From Phytophthora sp. 'mugwort' (Eukaryota; Oomycota; Peronosporomycetes; Peronosporales; Peronosporaceae), in NCBI GenBank assembly GCA_033558025.1, contig JAUCEF010000011.1, positions 3,224,001-3,288,000 of the forward strand: a DNA stretch of 64,000 bases. Direction: 5' to 3'. The notes beneath the pieces were generated by a model, which saw nothing but the letters and a program-made list of their open reading frames with translations, was not told the origin of the DNA and did not search any database. The translations under genes and the position numbers were made by a program. How positions within the stretch are numbered: the first letter of the stretch is position 1; the number at the start of each line of letters is the position of its first letter. Below are positions 1-10,814 of this stretch, piece after piece.

Positions 1-111
1 CCGTAGTTGCTCCTTCCACGCGACCGTTGTGTATCCTTCCGTTCCGTCGAGCGTGTTATCCTCCACAGCCTCATCCTCGAAGAAGGTCTTGCGTATGAGG
101 AGGCGGCGCAT
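1..111 (-). CDS. possible 3'-running partial ORF, unknown
   Basis: On the minus strand an ATG at 109-111 opens a 37-codon frame that stays open to the window edge. It reads as a charged, plausible peptide (basic start, then an acidic patch). No family is recognised. The frame is short and the rest lies outside the window, so it could be chance. The opposite strand is also open here, without an ATG start. Confidence 0.2.
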   Translation of the reverse strand, partial: MRRLLIRKTFFEDEAVEDNTLDGTEGYTTVAWKEQLR

Positions 112-945
112 TTCTCAAATTCAGCGACAAGCGTTTTATTCAAGTTGGTCTTCGCCCCCCACGTCGCCCCAATACTCACATCGCGCTCCACTGAAGCAGC
201 TTGCGAACATAGTGCTCCGGCTCGCTACGATCTCTTCCAAGCGCTGCTTACTGCTGCATCTGTACCCCGTCGTCAGCAGCCAATGAGGGGACGAGCCACA
301 CATGCACGTCTTCGAGTCCGATGAGGCGTTTCTTCCGGTCTTTTATTTTGAAACGGTTACTTGTATATATGTATCGGCCACTTGGAAAAATGCATGCTAC
401 ATCGGATACTTTTGAATGGCGGGTGTATACTTGTGATTGTATATGTAATGAAATTGAATTTGTAGTAGTATTGAAATTCAGCCATCCATTTTACCCCGAA
501 CTAAAAATGGGGAACAAAAGACCCGCGGCTTGTAGTGCAGCACGCGGATGGACCAACCAGGGTGAAAAGCAAGAAGAGCGAGCAACAACCGAAGGCGAGT
601 CGTAGCGGTCTTCGGGTTTGCCATCAGGGAGCGCAGTGTGCTCCCAAGGGGTTTAGGACCGCGCAGAGCGCGGAAATAGTGTGCGTTTCTGTGGTTTGCA
701 GTCCGCCTGCGCAACACACGGATCCAAATCCAGGTACCAGGCGATCGCAGCGAGGAAAAAGCGGCGGTGAAGCCGTTGATGTCTTTTTAGGGTTTTGCAT
801 TAAGATACCATATTATAATGTATAATCCCGCCTCATATTCATTTGAAGTCGGTCACTTGCTGCTTTAGCTGGTCACCAGTAACCAGGGTAACCATCCACA
901 GTATCCGATTTGGGTATATATTTTCTCAAATGTCCGATCCATAAT
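112..945. other. no recognisable gene
   Basis: Several short overlapping frames occur on both strands but none has recognisable protein features or a good ATG context. I see no repeat or RNA gene here. Confidence 0.5.
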
Positions 946-1830
946 TCAAAAGTACCGGATTGAAAAATTTCGGCCGCTTCTTCCGTTCAATGAGAGAGGC
1001 GGAGACCACCTTGATTGCTTCAGGGAAAAATCATGCGGACGCATCGTCGCGTTCATGTTAAGTCGCATCTGACGGATAGCTTCATCGTTTACTCGAATCG
1101 TGTACGTTTTGCTCGGAGTGATGCACAAGGTCTGGAGCGCCTTCGCGGAGCTGATGGCGTTATTGGATGGAGGCACGAAGGAACATGTGTAAATGATGGG
1201 AAGTAGGTTGCAAAGTGGCAGCTGTAAGCTACACGCCGAAATGAACGAACTGGAAAATGCACGGGTAACATCGACGCGTAATTGCGAGGTGGATCCTAAG
1301 GCGAGAATGTTAGTAGTATACACAGGTGCAGGGTCAACAATCCGGCCTGCTGCTTGACGCTGCTTGTGACGTCGGATAAGGTCGATGAGAGGCCAGCCTT
1401 TTAGAGCTTGTGCATGGACTTGGGAATGTCCTGAGCTATGCGGGCTGGGATATTGTGCTTGCGCAGAAACGACAGCAGTTTCTCAGCTTTGCACCAATCG
1501 CAAGCCCATCGTTTCTGTGCTACAGTGGCGTCTCATCAAGCATGAAGCTGTCGTAAATAAATAGCTTCAATGCAACAACCTGCTTGGGGTTGGACCTCGT
1601 ATGCTTTGTGGATCCATCGGTGAGCTCCAGGTTCGGGGCTCTCTTGCATAGCACGATAACCAGATTTCAGGTTTGTTACAGTTGTTGCGCGGCGTCTCTT
1701 GGTTGGTGGCTGATTGCTGTGTCCCCGCTTGTGTAGTTTGTGTCTTGTGTCTGTTGCGCCTTGTTGCAGACTTTAGCTTCCATCGCAGAGAGGCAAGTAT
1801 CGAGCTTGTGGTTGGCCTGAATTATAACTG
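946..1830 (-). pseudogene. degenerate minus-strand coding remnant, family not recognised
   Basis: Reading the minus strand from about 1830 down to 946 gives stretches of protein-like sequence scattered over three frames, with stops and small indels between them. One piece reads NPKQVVALKLF, another FLRKHNIPARIAQDIPKS, and a third runs on from residues DPAP into the open frame 946-1323. Changing frame at a few points joins these into one continuous peptide, as expected for an old pseudogene. I do not recognise the family. The remnant ends about 240 bp from the Gypsy A LTR, so it may be the DNA that Gypsy A inserted near, or an older transposon gene. Confidence 0.3.
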
Positions 1831-2070
1831 ATCAATCAAGGTTGCTTGGTGAAGAAACGCAAGGTGTTGATCATATCGACGGTGGTACCTTGGGGATTGG
1901 TATTTGTCTCGCTTCGGAAGTTGTGCTCGTATTACAGGCCGGAATGTCGTTGACGGAGTGGCCTTCTCGGTGGCACAAGCTTCAAGACGTCTGGCAGCAA
2001 GTCCGTGCGACTTAAGCCGCTTCAACAACGGATAGTGGCGCAGCAGGTAACAGGTGAGTGCGTCAGTACG

Positions 2071-2544
2071 TGTGACGGGGATCACATACCCTCTGGCCTG
2101 ATAAAGCGTAGCTTCTAACCGAGACAGACGCCCTGCATCTCGTCTTCTTGGCGCACGAGGAAAGCCTGGCTTTCCGATAGCCCGTGGCACAGGGTTCCCA
2201 CGACTTGCGAACTTCTAGGTTAGATTTAAACTGAGCTTCCATTAACATGTTCCTAACTTCCTACTTACTGTAAACTGCCTACTTAATGCATCCCTTAATT
2301 AAGTCGCCGCTTCTCAATGGGTGGTTCTCAAGCCATGTCTCCTTCCTAAGTGCGATTCGTACCTAAAAGTGTCTTTTCCCTAGGTACGATTCATACCTAA
2401 CTGTGTGTCTCATCTAAGTGCGATCCGTACTTAGTGGTGTGTCTTCTCTCCTAAATACGATACCTACCTAGTGTGTGGGCGTCCCACATTGTGTTGTCAC
2501 GCCAACTGGTCATGGGCCATCCATCAGGAACACACTTTATTACA
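2071..2544 (+). repeat. 5' LTR of Gypsy A (474 bp)
   Basis: The boundaries come from comparing three copies: this one, its reverse complement at 10335-10808, and the interrupted solo copy at 33780-36143. The LTR starts TGTGACGGGG and ends ATTACA, the usual TG...CA form. The solo copy has a perfect 5-bp duplication at exactly these ends, which confirms them. Inside are several near-repeats of a GTACGATTCRTACYTA-like unit around 2340-2465, which may be regulatory or packaging-related; that role is inference. Confidence 0.75.
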
Positions 2545-2681
2545 CCCTACCACAACCAAACGGAGAACACCGTACGGGAAAGGTCCGAGGGGAATCCAGT
2601 GGATAACGGGCACTTCGTGTCGCACCCGGAGGTTGAACCTCACTTCTCAAACGCCCCGCCGACGATACTCGCCCAACAGGC

Positions 2682-4330
2682 ATGACCAAGACCACGACAT
2701 CACCGAGCCCTGCGGCGCCAAGCGCACCCACAACACCGCCGACACGTCCGTGTCCGAGCCCGCAGCGTCCAACGCTGGCCCAACAAAGACAAGAAGCCAG
2801 ACGAAGGCGGACTCCGCCACCAAGAAAGCCGGAAAGCCGAAATCCCCGCGGACTAGCACCAAGCCGAAGCCGAAGACGAAGAAGACCAAGACCCCGGATC
2901 GCAGAGCGGTCTGTCTGCCGCACGCCGTCGTAAACGACACGAAGTGTCAGTGCCAGGCCTCATGGATTCGCTGAGCGATGAGTCGAGTGACGAGGATGAC
3001 GACGTGGTCAATCCGAACCTCGTCCTTCCTGACGAGGTCACGCCTAGCAAGGCTACGTCCGCCGAAAAGGCGAAGACTCCTGTGCCTGCACCTGCGAAGG
3101 GCTTGGTTCCGCCGACCACGGCTTCCACCAAAGCGGCCCCGCTGACCAGCGCACTGGAGGCAACCACGGACCCGGAGAAGGGTATGGCCAAGGACCTGCG
3201 CGTCGATGAGCCTCTTGAGGTGGCCCCGTCCGAGCCTCTCGCAGAGGCGCCCGTCGCTGACGTGGCGACGAAGGGCAGAACGCCTGCGGATCCCATACGG
3301 GACATGCCGGTGGCCCCGGAGATCTTTCTCACCGAAGATGTTTCCCACGAGGTGGACTACGAGTTGTCGGAGAACTAGCGCGAGTCGCCGCCGTCTCCTC
3401 CACACTGAGCAGCAGGGTGCCATCCATCCGGGAAGCCCTGCGAGTCCGCGCAGCAAAGAGCCGTCAAAAGAGCCAAGCTGGTGCCTAAGAGCCGTAAAGC
3501 CACGGCTGGGCCATCCACTCCTGCGCCTCAACTCAAGGGCCTCTTATCATCACCAACGCCAGTGTCGACAAAGCAGCTTAATCTGCTGCACGAGAGTCCG
3601 CTACCTTCGCTTCGCGATAAGAGTCGACGAAGGAGGTCAAGATGACAGTTCCCAAGTTCGATGGGAAGGAGTCGGACAGCTTGGGCTTTGGATCCGCGAG
3701 ATCGAGATCGCGCTGAGCCCGGGACAGATCTATGGTGCGAGATCTCAAGTCGCCTTCGCCCTGTCCAACCTGGGAGGTCGGGCGCGTGCATGGGCTATGG
3801 CTCGTGAGACCTCGCCTCCGGGATATTCCACCTCATGGTCGTTCGTGGAACAGGAGCTCCGCAAGAATTTCCTGTTGGCCAACGTGGCGTATCGCCATCG
3901 CTCCCTGTCCTTGCGATGCAAGCAAGGCAAACGCTCCCTCCAAACTATGTCATGGAAATGCAAAACCTTGAAGCGGCTATGGCCGGAGCTCCCCTCTCGG
4001 GGGACGTGAAGGTCACGGTGTCCATGGACGGTGTCCGCATGGGCCCGGTGCGGACGGAGCTTTTTCGGCGTCAACACAAGACCTTCAACGATGCAGTAGA
4101 CCTCGTTCTGCTTGAAGACTACTGTGCGCGTTCTCACAGGGGGATGCTGGCCCTTCGGACTCGTCTGAGGGCCCCACACACCCCATGGAGATCTCATCTG
4201 CCGAGTCGGCTCGACTCTCCTCGAAGAAACCACGAGCGAGTGGTCGCTGTTTCGGCTGCAACGAAGTAGGCCACTTCCGCCGCAATTGTCCGACCATCCG
4301 TGGCGTGTTAACCGTGGCAAGTCCACCTCG
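2682..4330 (+). pseudogene. Gypsy A gag (frameshifted)
   Basis: An ATG at 2682 opens a Thr/Pro/Ser-rich N-terminus that must change frame to continue into a Lys-rich stretch and then into the acidic segment LMDSLSDESSDEDDDVV (about 2962-3012). The capsid-like core follows near 3690-3960, including the piece LGLWIREIEIALSPGQIYG. A CCHC zinc knuckle at 4248-4289 reads CFGCNEVGHFRRNC, with all four ligands present. Gag would form the virus-like particle and bind the RNA. The same frame breaks occur in copy B, so they predate the duplication of this segment. Confidence 0.75.
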
Positions 4331-4538
4331 TCATCGCCGCCGCTCAATGTGATTGAGTCTGACTTGTCGGAAAACAACGGCTCCCAGTAGGTGCGGGACG
4401 CCCTGCTGGGAAACTTCGCTCTCCGCGGACAATGGTTGGGTGGCAAGGCCGTGAGACAACGCATTGTTTCTCACGGTGGCCGCTACGCGGTCTAATGTCG
4501 TGGTCGCCACCGCCAGCGTCAAAGGGTAAGAAGAGCCT

Positions 4539-4860
4539 ATGATCATCCTGATCGATTCAGGAGCGTCCTACAATTTCGCAACGAAAACTAGCGTCGTTAG
4601 GAACAGTACACTGTATGCTAAAGCTTTAGAAGAGTCTAAGAGTAATCAATAATGTGTCTGTTCGCTTAGCGACTGGTTCGATTGTATCGACGCGGAAGAT
4701 TCTCCTCCCTTTGACTGTCAAATTTGACGACTTTAACTCGGTCGAACCGTTCGTTGTCCTCGACATGGATGATCGATACGACCTGACCATCGGCATGCCC
4801 TGGGTTGTAAAGCATGAGCCGTGGATTGACTGGAGCAGTCGCACCATAGGTGCTAGCCAC
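4539..4860 (+). pseudogene. Gypsy A retropepsin-like protease
   Basis: The aspartic protease signature LIDSGASYNF lies at about 4545-4575, with D-S-G as the active-site triplet. After a frame change and two stops it is followed by a conserved block ending IGMPWVVKHEPWIDWS (about 4791-4838), typical of protease-to-RT linkers in oomycete Gypsy elements. The protease would cut the Gag-Pol polyprotein. The same block is present in element C on the other strand, near 54720-54810. Stops and frame changes make it non-functional. Confidence 0.65.
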
Positions 4861-5379
4861 ATACCTCGAGCTTTGGTGGGTCATGTCCCCTCCCCATCCC
4901 GTGACGGGTTCGTGCACGAGCACCGAGGGCCACGCGGAGAGCGACATTTTGCCGGCTTTGCCGAACGAATGGTCGTTTCTGAAACCCAAGGTGGTCGAGC
5001 AGAGGCTCCCACGAATGAAGGGATTCGCAGCGAGGTTGCATCCCTACCTGCTGGCCCAGTGAGCGGGGTGTCCACCACTGTGATCGTTGATACACTCACG
5101 GGAAACCGCAAGGCGGGTGTTGAGCTAACTCCCTTACCGGGGTGTCGGAGCTCATGGAGCTCGAGGAGCTTTCGTACCTCGAGTTCCTCTCAAGTCATTG
5201 AGGCGGGAGAAATTGAGGGCCTCGTCCTCCTCCGCCGAGAGCAGGACGCGATAGAACTTAATAGCTCGTCGATAATGGACCCAGACGTGGTAGAAGAGCC
5301 TCGCAGAGACAACGGCGTTATGGCGCAGCGATTTTAAAGGATCCCTCGGATCCTTATTATCCCCTGTTGAAAGAGTCAT

Positions 5380-6780
5380 CGGATTGGTCTCTCTCCCTTC
5401 CATATTACCACCGGATCGTGGCGTTCGCCACAAAATCGACTTGGAGCCTGGTACCAAGTACTACATCACACGCCAGTGGCCACTTCCAAAGGAACAAGTC
5501 GATTATATCGACTTGTTCTTCGTGGCGAAGCATGCCGCCGGCATGGTGCGCGAGTCAAAGTCGCCGCACTCGTCCCCGACATTCTGATTGCGCAAATCCA
5601 ACGGGAAGTGGCGTATGGTTCACGTCTTCACAAGCTGAATGCGGCCACCATCCTGGCGTCAACGCCTATTCCTAGGAAGGATGTGTTTCAGAACAACATG
5701 GAGGGCGGCACTGTGTTCAGCGCGCTCGACGGATACTAGTAGCTACTGATGCGGGAAGCGGATATTCCTCTGACAGGTCGACGGATACTAGTAGCTACTG
5801 ATGCGGGAAGCGGATATTCCTCTGACAGCGGTGAGTACTCCCAGCGGGATGTTGTGGGAATGGTTGGTGATGCACCGAGTGCTATTCAACGCGCTAGCGA
5901 CGTTTAATCGTTTGGTGACACAGCAATTCCGACCGCTGCGGCACTTTGTGCAGACCTACTTCCTCGACATCTTCGTTAACAGCCGTACTGCGGATGGAAA
6001 GACCGACGTCGAAATGCACAATCACACCTCCGTGAAATTTTGGTTGTGCAGGAGGGAGAACCGGCTGTATGCAAACATTAACAGTTGCATCTTCGGCGCG
6101 GAAGAAATCCCGTTCCTTGGGTGCTTCCTTGGAAAGGACGGTATAAGGTCTAACCCAGTGAAGTTTGAAGCAATCTCACAGTGGCAGAGCCCACCTCCCA
6201 ACGGGATCTGCACAACTGGCTCGGCCTTGCCAACTACTTACACAAGTATAGCGAGAATTACGCTGAGTTGGCCAGGCCTTTGACGAACCTTCGAAAGAAG
6301 AAGCGGAATGGTCATGGACCGATGAGGCTCAAAGAGCCTTCGGAGCCGTCACGCAGAGTCTGCAGACTACACCATCCTGGCACTCCCCGACGAGGATCGT
6401 CCGTTTAACGTTGTGTGTAACGCCTCCGACTTTGCCAACGGCTGTGCCCTGCACCAAGTTGATGCCGAAGACAGGGAGAGGGCGATCTCGTTCCAATCCC
6501 GGCAGCTGAAGGCTGCGGAGAAGAACTACCCTGTCCATGACAAGGAACTCCTAGCGATGAAGTACGCGCTAGTGAAGTTCAGGTTTCATCTACTGGGCAG
6601 CAAGCCCTTTGTGATCTGCACAGACCATGCCTCGTTGAATGTCGACCTCGTCGCCGCATCTCTCTCAGCGCATGGCGCGATGGCTATCGTTTTTCGCCGA
6701 GTACAACTTCATGATGGCTTACAACCCGGGCAAGCAAAAAATCCTGGCAGACACGCTCTCCTGGGCACCAGACTATGAAC
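5380..6780 (+). pseudogene. Gypsy A reverse transcriptase and RNase H
   Basis: The RT begins around the block HKIDLEPGTKYYITRQWPL (about 5430-5490) and continues through the finger and palm regions in several frames. The YxDD site appears as YFLDIFVNS near 5950, so the first catalytic Asp of the pair has been lost. RNase H follows, with CNASDFANGCALHQ (about 6419) and FVICTDHASLNVD (about 6608-6648), which hold the expected acidic residues. This unit would copy the element RNA into DNA. A 52-bp tandem duplication interrupts the palm at 5726-5828. No functional enzyme can be made. Confidence 0.8.
5726..5828 (+). repeat. 52-bp tandem duplication inside the RT
   Basis: Two direct copies of a unit starting TCGACGGATACTAG lie back to back at 5726-5777 and 5778-5828, identical over 51 bases. 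Each copy includes an in-frame TAG from the earlier decay. The perfect identity suggests a recent slippage or repair event, or an assembly artefact. Confidence 0.9.
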
Positions 6781-7019
6781 TAGCACACGCCGTGCTGCTC
6801 GGGTCGCCGTTTCACGAGCTGATCCATGAAGCTTACGCAGAAGATGACGATCTCAATGATTTGGTACAAGCGCTGCGCGCGGGCTCGGGGAACGCCCAGT
6901 TTCCAGCTCGTCAATGCGCACGGTTGCGCCGCTATACCATCTTTCAGGGTCTTCTCTACTACCAAGTAGACAAAGAGGGCGATCCTCGCCTGGTCGTGCC
7001 CAACGACAACGCCCTGAGG

Positions 7020-7940
7020 TACCAAACCCTCTTGATGCCTACGCCACGGCGCTTAGCGCCACTTGGGTCGAGAAAAGACGTACACGTCAGTGGCACGGGA
7101 CTTCTGGTGGCCCCATATGTACAAGTCGATTCGATTTTACGTCAAGACGTGCGAGACATGCCAACGGGTGGAACCCTCGCCCGCTTCGGCAGCGTCACTG
7201 ATGAGCTTGCCGGTTCTGGCTGGCTGTTGGCGCTCGATGAGCATGGACTTCATCTTCGAGTTACCGCCCGATGAGAGAGGCTATACTGGCATCTTGATCT
7301 TCGTTTGCCGGCTGAGCAAGATAATACGGCTGGTGGCTGTGAAAAACAAAGTGACAGCACCGCAGGCGTCACAACTCTTCATTTACAATGTCTTCCGTCA
7401 TCACGGCCTCCAAGAGGCATTTGGCGGTGAAACAGACACTTGGTTTGTGTCTCACTTCTGGCAACACCTGTTCCGACGTCTCGGTACGAAGTTGGACATG
7501 TCCAGAACGGACCATCCACAGACCGATGATCAAACCGAACGCGTCGACCGTGGCTTGGAAGACGTCTTGCACCATGTCTGCGTGGCAGAACCCACGAAGT
7601 GGAGCACGCAGTTGGTGCAAGTGAAATTTGCGCTAAATAACGCGGTTCACGTATTTACGAGGTTCACCCCTTTCTACGTTAATGGGTTTTGGCATCCACG
7701 TACGTCGTTATCATTGCCTCCGGCATCTGATTTGAATGAGGGAGGGTCTGTCGTCGACGACCCAATGGGCCTCAAAGGCGTATGCTCGCCCGTGAAACGG
7801 AACCTTATTTCCTTCATCGAGGCTGGAGCAGCGATTCGCGTCTGTGACGCCATGGCAGCCGCCCAAGATCTACAAAAGGAAAACAGTGACCGCCACAGGC
7901 GCAACAACACACAAGTGTTTACATTGGAGATTTGGTGATA
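7020..7940 (+). pseudogene. Gypsy A integrase
   Basis: The frame 7063-7938 starts inside the zinc-binding region (FWWPHMYKSIRFYVKTCETC with the two Cys) and carries the catalytic core. The first Asp sits in MSMDFIFELP, a second acidic block is GETDTWFVSHFW, and the Glu lies in TERVDRGLEDVLHH. The spacing fits the D,D-35-E retroviral integrase fold. It would insert the cDNA copy into the genome. This is the best preserved part of element A, an open frame of nearly 300 codons, though its N-terminal HH pair lies in another frame. Confidence 0.8.
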
Positions 7941-8559
7941 TTAAATGCCAAAAAAATTTTCCTATACACGCAATGGCTTCGGTGGGAAGCACGAAACTCA
8001 GGCCACGATTCGTGGTGTCGTTCACGGTCATTGGAGGCCACGGCAACGCCTACACGTTGGATCTGCCATCGTCCATGGCAACGCATCCAACTTTCTATGT
8101 CGGCATGCTCAAAGAGTACCATGAGGCTGAGCGCCTACCGCCGGGTCTGGCCGAGACCCCGTGTAGCAATGCAGAACGCTCTGCACCACGCGCATCAGTG
8201 TCTGCTCATTCACAGGTGCCGATGGCGGCCGCGCAGCAGAAGCAGCTCTAGCAGGTTCGACAGGCGGGTGCCGCACCAACGCGTCGGACGTGGTCATAGC
8301 GATCCCGGATCCACCTGACCTGCTTTTCGAGCGAATGACGGACATGCATATCAGACTACGTCAAGTCCTGCTCCAGGCGATCTACCTTCACTCATAGGCG
8401 GTGTCTCTCCGCGTCTATGCCGGGCGCCTGGCGCAACTCCCGCTCCAATCGCGTCTCCAGGAGCTGTTGGCGGCCACGCAAAACGATCATATCCGATCGA
8501 TGAACTCCCACAGGTTCTGCCAACTCATCATCGCTTCCGCAAGGTTCCCTGAACCAGTT

Positions 8560-8820
8560 GGTGGCGTTAATTCGAGCCGCGACGACCCAGCAACGGCGCT
8601 CGGTCCTCCCCCACCCCTACTGGGAAGTGATGGGGAGCAGTACTTCCATGTAGAGAAGCTGGTGAAACACCGGAGGTGCGCGGGCGTCGACCAGTATCTG
8701 GTGAAGTGGCGTGGCTATCCCTCGTCCGATAACACGTGGGGGACGGAAATCCGCCTCGCGGTGGACTGTGACGACATCGTGGACGCTTATAAGGGCTCCC
8801 ACGGATCCGGTCGGCGCTAA
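8560..8820 (+). pseudogene. Gypsy A C-terminal chromodomain
   Basis: In the frame ending at 8820, the sequence from about 8640 reads YFHVEKLVKHRRC, then QYLVKWRGYPSSDNTWGTE. This is a clear chromodomain with the aromatic cage positions (Y, W and W) in place. Chromodomains at the end of Gypsy integrases are thought to guide insertion to methylated-histone chromatin. The domain is open, with a TAA stop at 8818-8820, but the ORF feeding into it from the integrase is broken near 8250. Confidence 0.75.
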
Positions 8821-9310
8821 CAAGCCCTAGAATGCTCCTAGGTTCCACGGGCTGTGAGTGCCTCGGCTTCTGCACCTTCGTCACGACATCTTCGAGGACA
8901 ACTTGTGGTGTAGGCAAGTCTCGGACTTCCCAACGTCGATCCCAAACCCGCTCGGCTATCATCTTCGCCAGGCAAAAGCGAAGACGCCGCAGCACGAGCC
9001 AATCTAGCCGATGAGGCGACGGCAGTAACTCAGCTACGGGGTAGCCGGCGTGGCGGAGCCATGCCTCGAACTCAACCCCGTAGGTCTGTCGAGCGAGGGC
9101 AGTATCGCTCCCAAGAACGATCGGACACTCCTCGCAGCTAGCAAAGGTGACTCTGGGCTGACGGCTTAGCCACAAATACGACGAATACTCCTCCGGAAGC
9201 CAGATGCGGTGACCTAGCAGCTGCTCACGCCTTCGCGGGGCCGATGGCCCGTGTTCACGTTTGCGGTCTTGAGATCGTTCGGCGTCAAGACGCGCGGGGT
9301 CGAGGCCTTT
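8821..9310 (-). pseudogene. conserved-looking coding segment fused behind gag B
   Basis: A single minus-strand frame is open here and runs across the join from antisense gag. Its middle part looks like real protein, rich in Trp and Arg: for example LPEEYSSYLWLSRQPRVTF, then LDWLVLRRLRFCLAKMIAER. The corresponding position in element A holds the capsid core instead, so B has lost its middle. The segment may be a 3' or gag-associated domain of the same retrotransposon family, brought next to gag by an internal deletion; that is inference. No domain name can be given. Confidence 0.4.
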
Positions 9311-9329
9311 GTCGACACCGGCGTTGGTG

Positions 9330-10197
9330 GTGTAAGAGACCCTTGAGTTGAGGCGCAGGAGTGGATGGCCCAGCCGTGGCTTTACGGCTCTTAGGCACCA
9401 GCTTGGCTCTTTTGACGGCTCTTTGCTGCGCGGACTCGCAGGGCTTCCCGGATGGATGGCACTCTGCTGCTCAGTGTGGAGGAGACGGCGGCGACTCGCG
9501 CTAGTTCTCCGACAACTCGTAGTCCACCTCGTGGGAAACATCTTCGGTGAGAAAGATCTCCGGGGCCACCGGCATGTCCCGTATGGGATCCGCAGGCGTT
9601 CTGCCCTTCGTCGCCACGTCAGCGACGGGCGCCTCTGCGAGAGGCTCGGACGGGGCCACCTCAAGAAGCTCATCGACGCGCAGGTCCTTGGCCATACCCT
9701 TCTCCGGGTCCGTGGTTGCCTCCAGTGCGCTGGTCAGCGGGGCCGCTTTGGTGGAAGCCGTGGTCGGCGGAACCAAGCCCTTCGCAGGTGCAGGCACAGG
9801 AGTCTTCGCCTTTTCGGCGGACGTAGCCTTGCTAGGCGTGACCTCGTCAGGAAGGACGAGGTTCGGATTGACCACGTCGTCATCCTCGTCACTCGACTCA
9901 TCGCTCAGCGAATCCATGAGGCCTGGCACTGACACTTCGTGTCGTTTACGACGGCGTGCGGCAGACAGACCGCTCTGCGATCCGGGGTCTTGGTCTTCTT
10001 CGTCTTCGGCTTCGGCTTGGTGCTAGTCCGCGGGGATTTCGGCTTTCCGGCTTTCTTGGTGGCGGAGTCCGCCTTCGTCTGGCTTCTTGTCTTTGTTGGG
10101 CCAGCGTTGGACGCTGCGGGCTCGGACACGGACGTGTCGGCGGTGTTGTGGGTGCGCTTGGCGCCGCAGGGCTCGGTGATGTCGTGGTCTTGGTCAT
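9330..10197 (-). pseudogene. Gypsy B gag 5' part
   Basis: This repeats the first part of the gag of element A: the Thr/Pro-rich start at 10197, the Lys-rich stretch, and the acidic segment with stop at 9501. It carries the same internal frame changes as A. Because both copies share these defects, one was copied from the other, or both came from an already defective parent. Homology to A ends at the sequence GTGTCGACAAAG near 9310. Confidence 0.75.
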
Positions 10198-10334
10198 GCC
10201 TGTTGGGCGAGTATCGTCGGCGGGGCGTTTGAGAAGTGAGGTTCAACCTCCGGGTGCGACACGAAGTGCCCGTTATCCACTGGATTCCCCTCGGACCTTT
10301 CCCGTACGGTGTTCTCCGTTTGGTTGTGGTAGGG

Positions 10335-10808
10335 TGTAATAAAGTGTGTTCCTGATGGATGGCCCATGACCAGTTGGCGTGACAACACAATGTGGGACGC
10401 CCACACACTAGGTAGGTATCGTATTTAGGAGAGAAGACACACCACTAAGTACGGATCGCACTTAGATGAGACACACAGTTAGGTATGAATCGTACCTAGG
10501 GAAAAGACACTTTTAGGTACGAATCGCACTTAGGAAGGAGACATGGCTTGAGAACCACCCATTGAGAAGCGGCGACTTAATTAAGGGATGCATTAAGTAG
10601 GCAGTTTACAGTAAGTAGGAAGTTAGAAACATGTTAATGGAAGCTCAGTTTAAATCTAACCTAGAAGTTCGCAAGTCGTGGGAACCCTGTGCCACGGGCT
10701 ATCGGAAAGCCAGGCTTTCCTCGTGCGCCAAGAAGACGAGATGCAGGGCGTCTGTCTCGGTTAGAAGCTACGCTTTATCAGGCCAGAGGGTATGTGATCC
10801 CCGTCACA
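10335..10808 (-). repeat. LTR of Gypsy B (474 bp)
   Basis: This is the reverse complement of the LTR at 2071-2544, the same length and nearly identical. One clear difference is an A for G change near 10627. The five bases outside this LTR (GTTAG) do not match the five outside LTR A (GTACG), so no target duplication links the two ends. Confidence 0.8.
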
Positions 10809-10814
10809 GTTAGA

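Larger units (their letters stand above)
2071..8820 (+). mobile_element. Gypsy-type LTR retrotransposon A, degenerate
   Basis: The order is LTR, gag with a CCHC knuckle, retropepsin, reverse transcriptase, RNase H, integrase and chromodomain. Reverse transcriptase before integrase defines Ty3/Gypsy, and the terminal chromodomain fits a chromovirus-like lineage. The reading frame is broken many times, so it cannot be autonomous. Only the 5' LTR is seen. After the chromodomain stop at 8818-8820 the sequence runs straight into the inverted partial copy B, so the 3' LTR is missing or is represented by the inverted LTR at 10335-10808. Confidence 0.85.
8821..10808 (-). mobile_element. Gypsy B: inverted partial copy of Gypsy A
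   Basis: From 10808 down to about 9330 the minus strand matches plus-strand 2071 to about 3560, including the 474-bp LTR and the first part of gag. Very few differences are visible; one changes a Pro codon to a Leu codon (about 3210 versus 9669). Beyond gag the sequence switches abruptly to an unrelated coding segment that abuts the 3' end of A at 8821. B therefore lacks protease, RT and integrase. Confidence 0.85.

Noticed and set aside
2853..3531. Long minus-strand open frames (159 and 194 codons), mirrored at 9348-10026 plus
   Set aside because: They are antisense to the low-complexity gag of Gypsy A and B; GC-rich codon bias keeps the opposite strand open. No protein features of their own.
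8567..9673. The 368-codon minus-strand open frame as one gene
   Set aside because: It runs through antisense chromodomain of A, the unknown segment, and antisense gag of B in another frame. Only the middle part looks coding.
2061..10813. Gypsy A and B as the two ends of one intact element
   Set aside because: The LTRs are inverted, not direct, and the outside five bases (GTACG and GTTAG) do not match as a target duplication.
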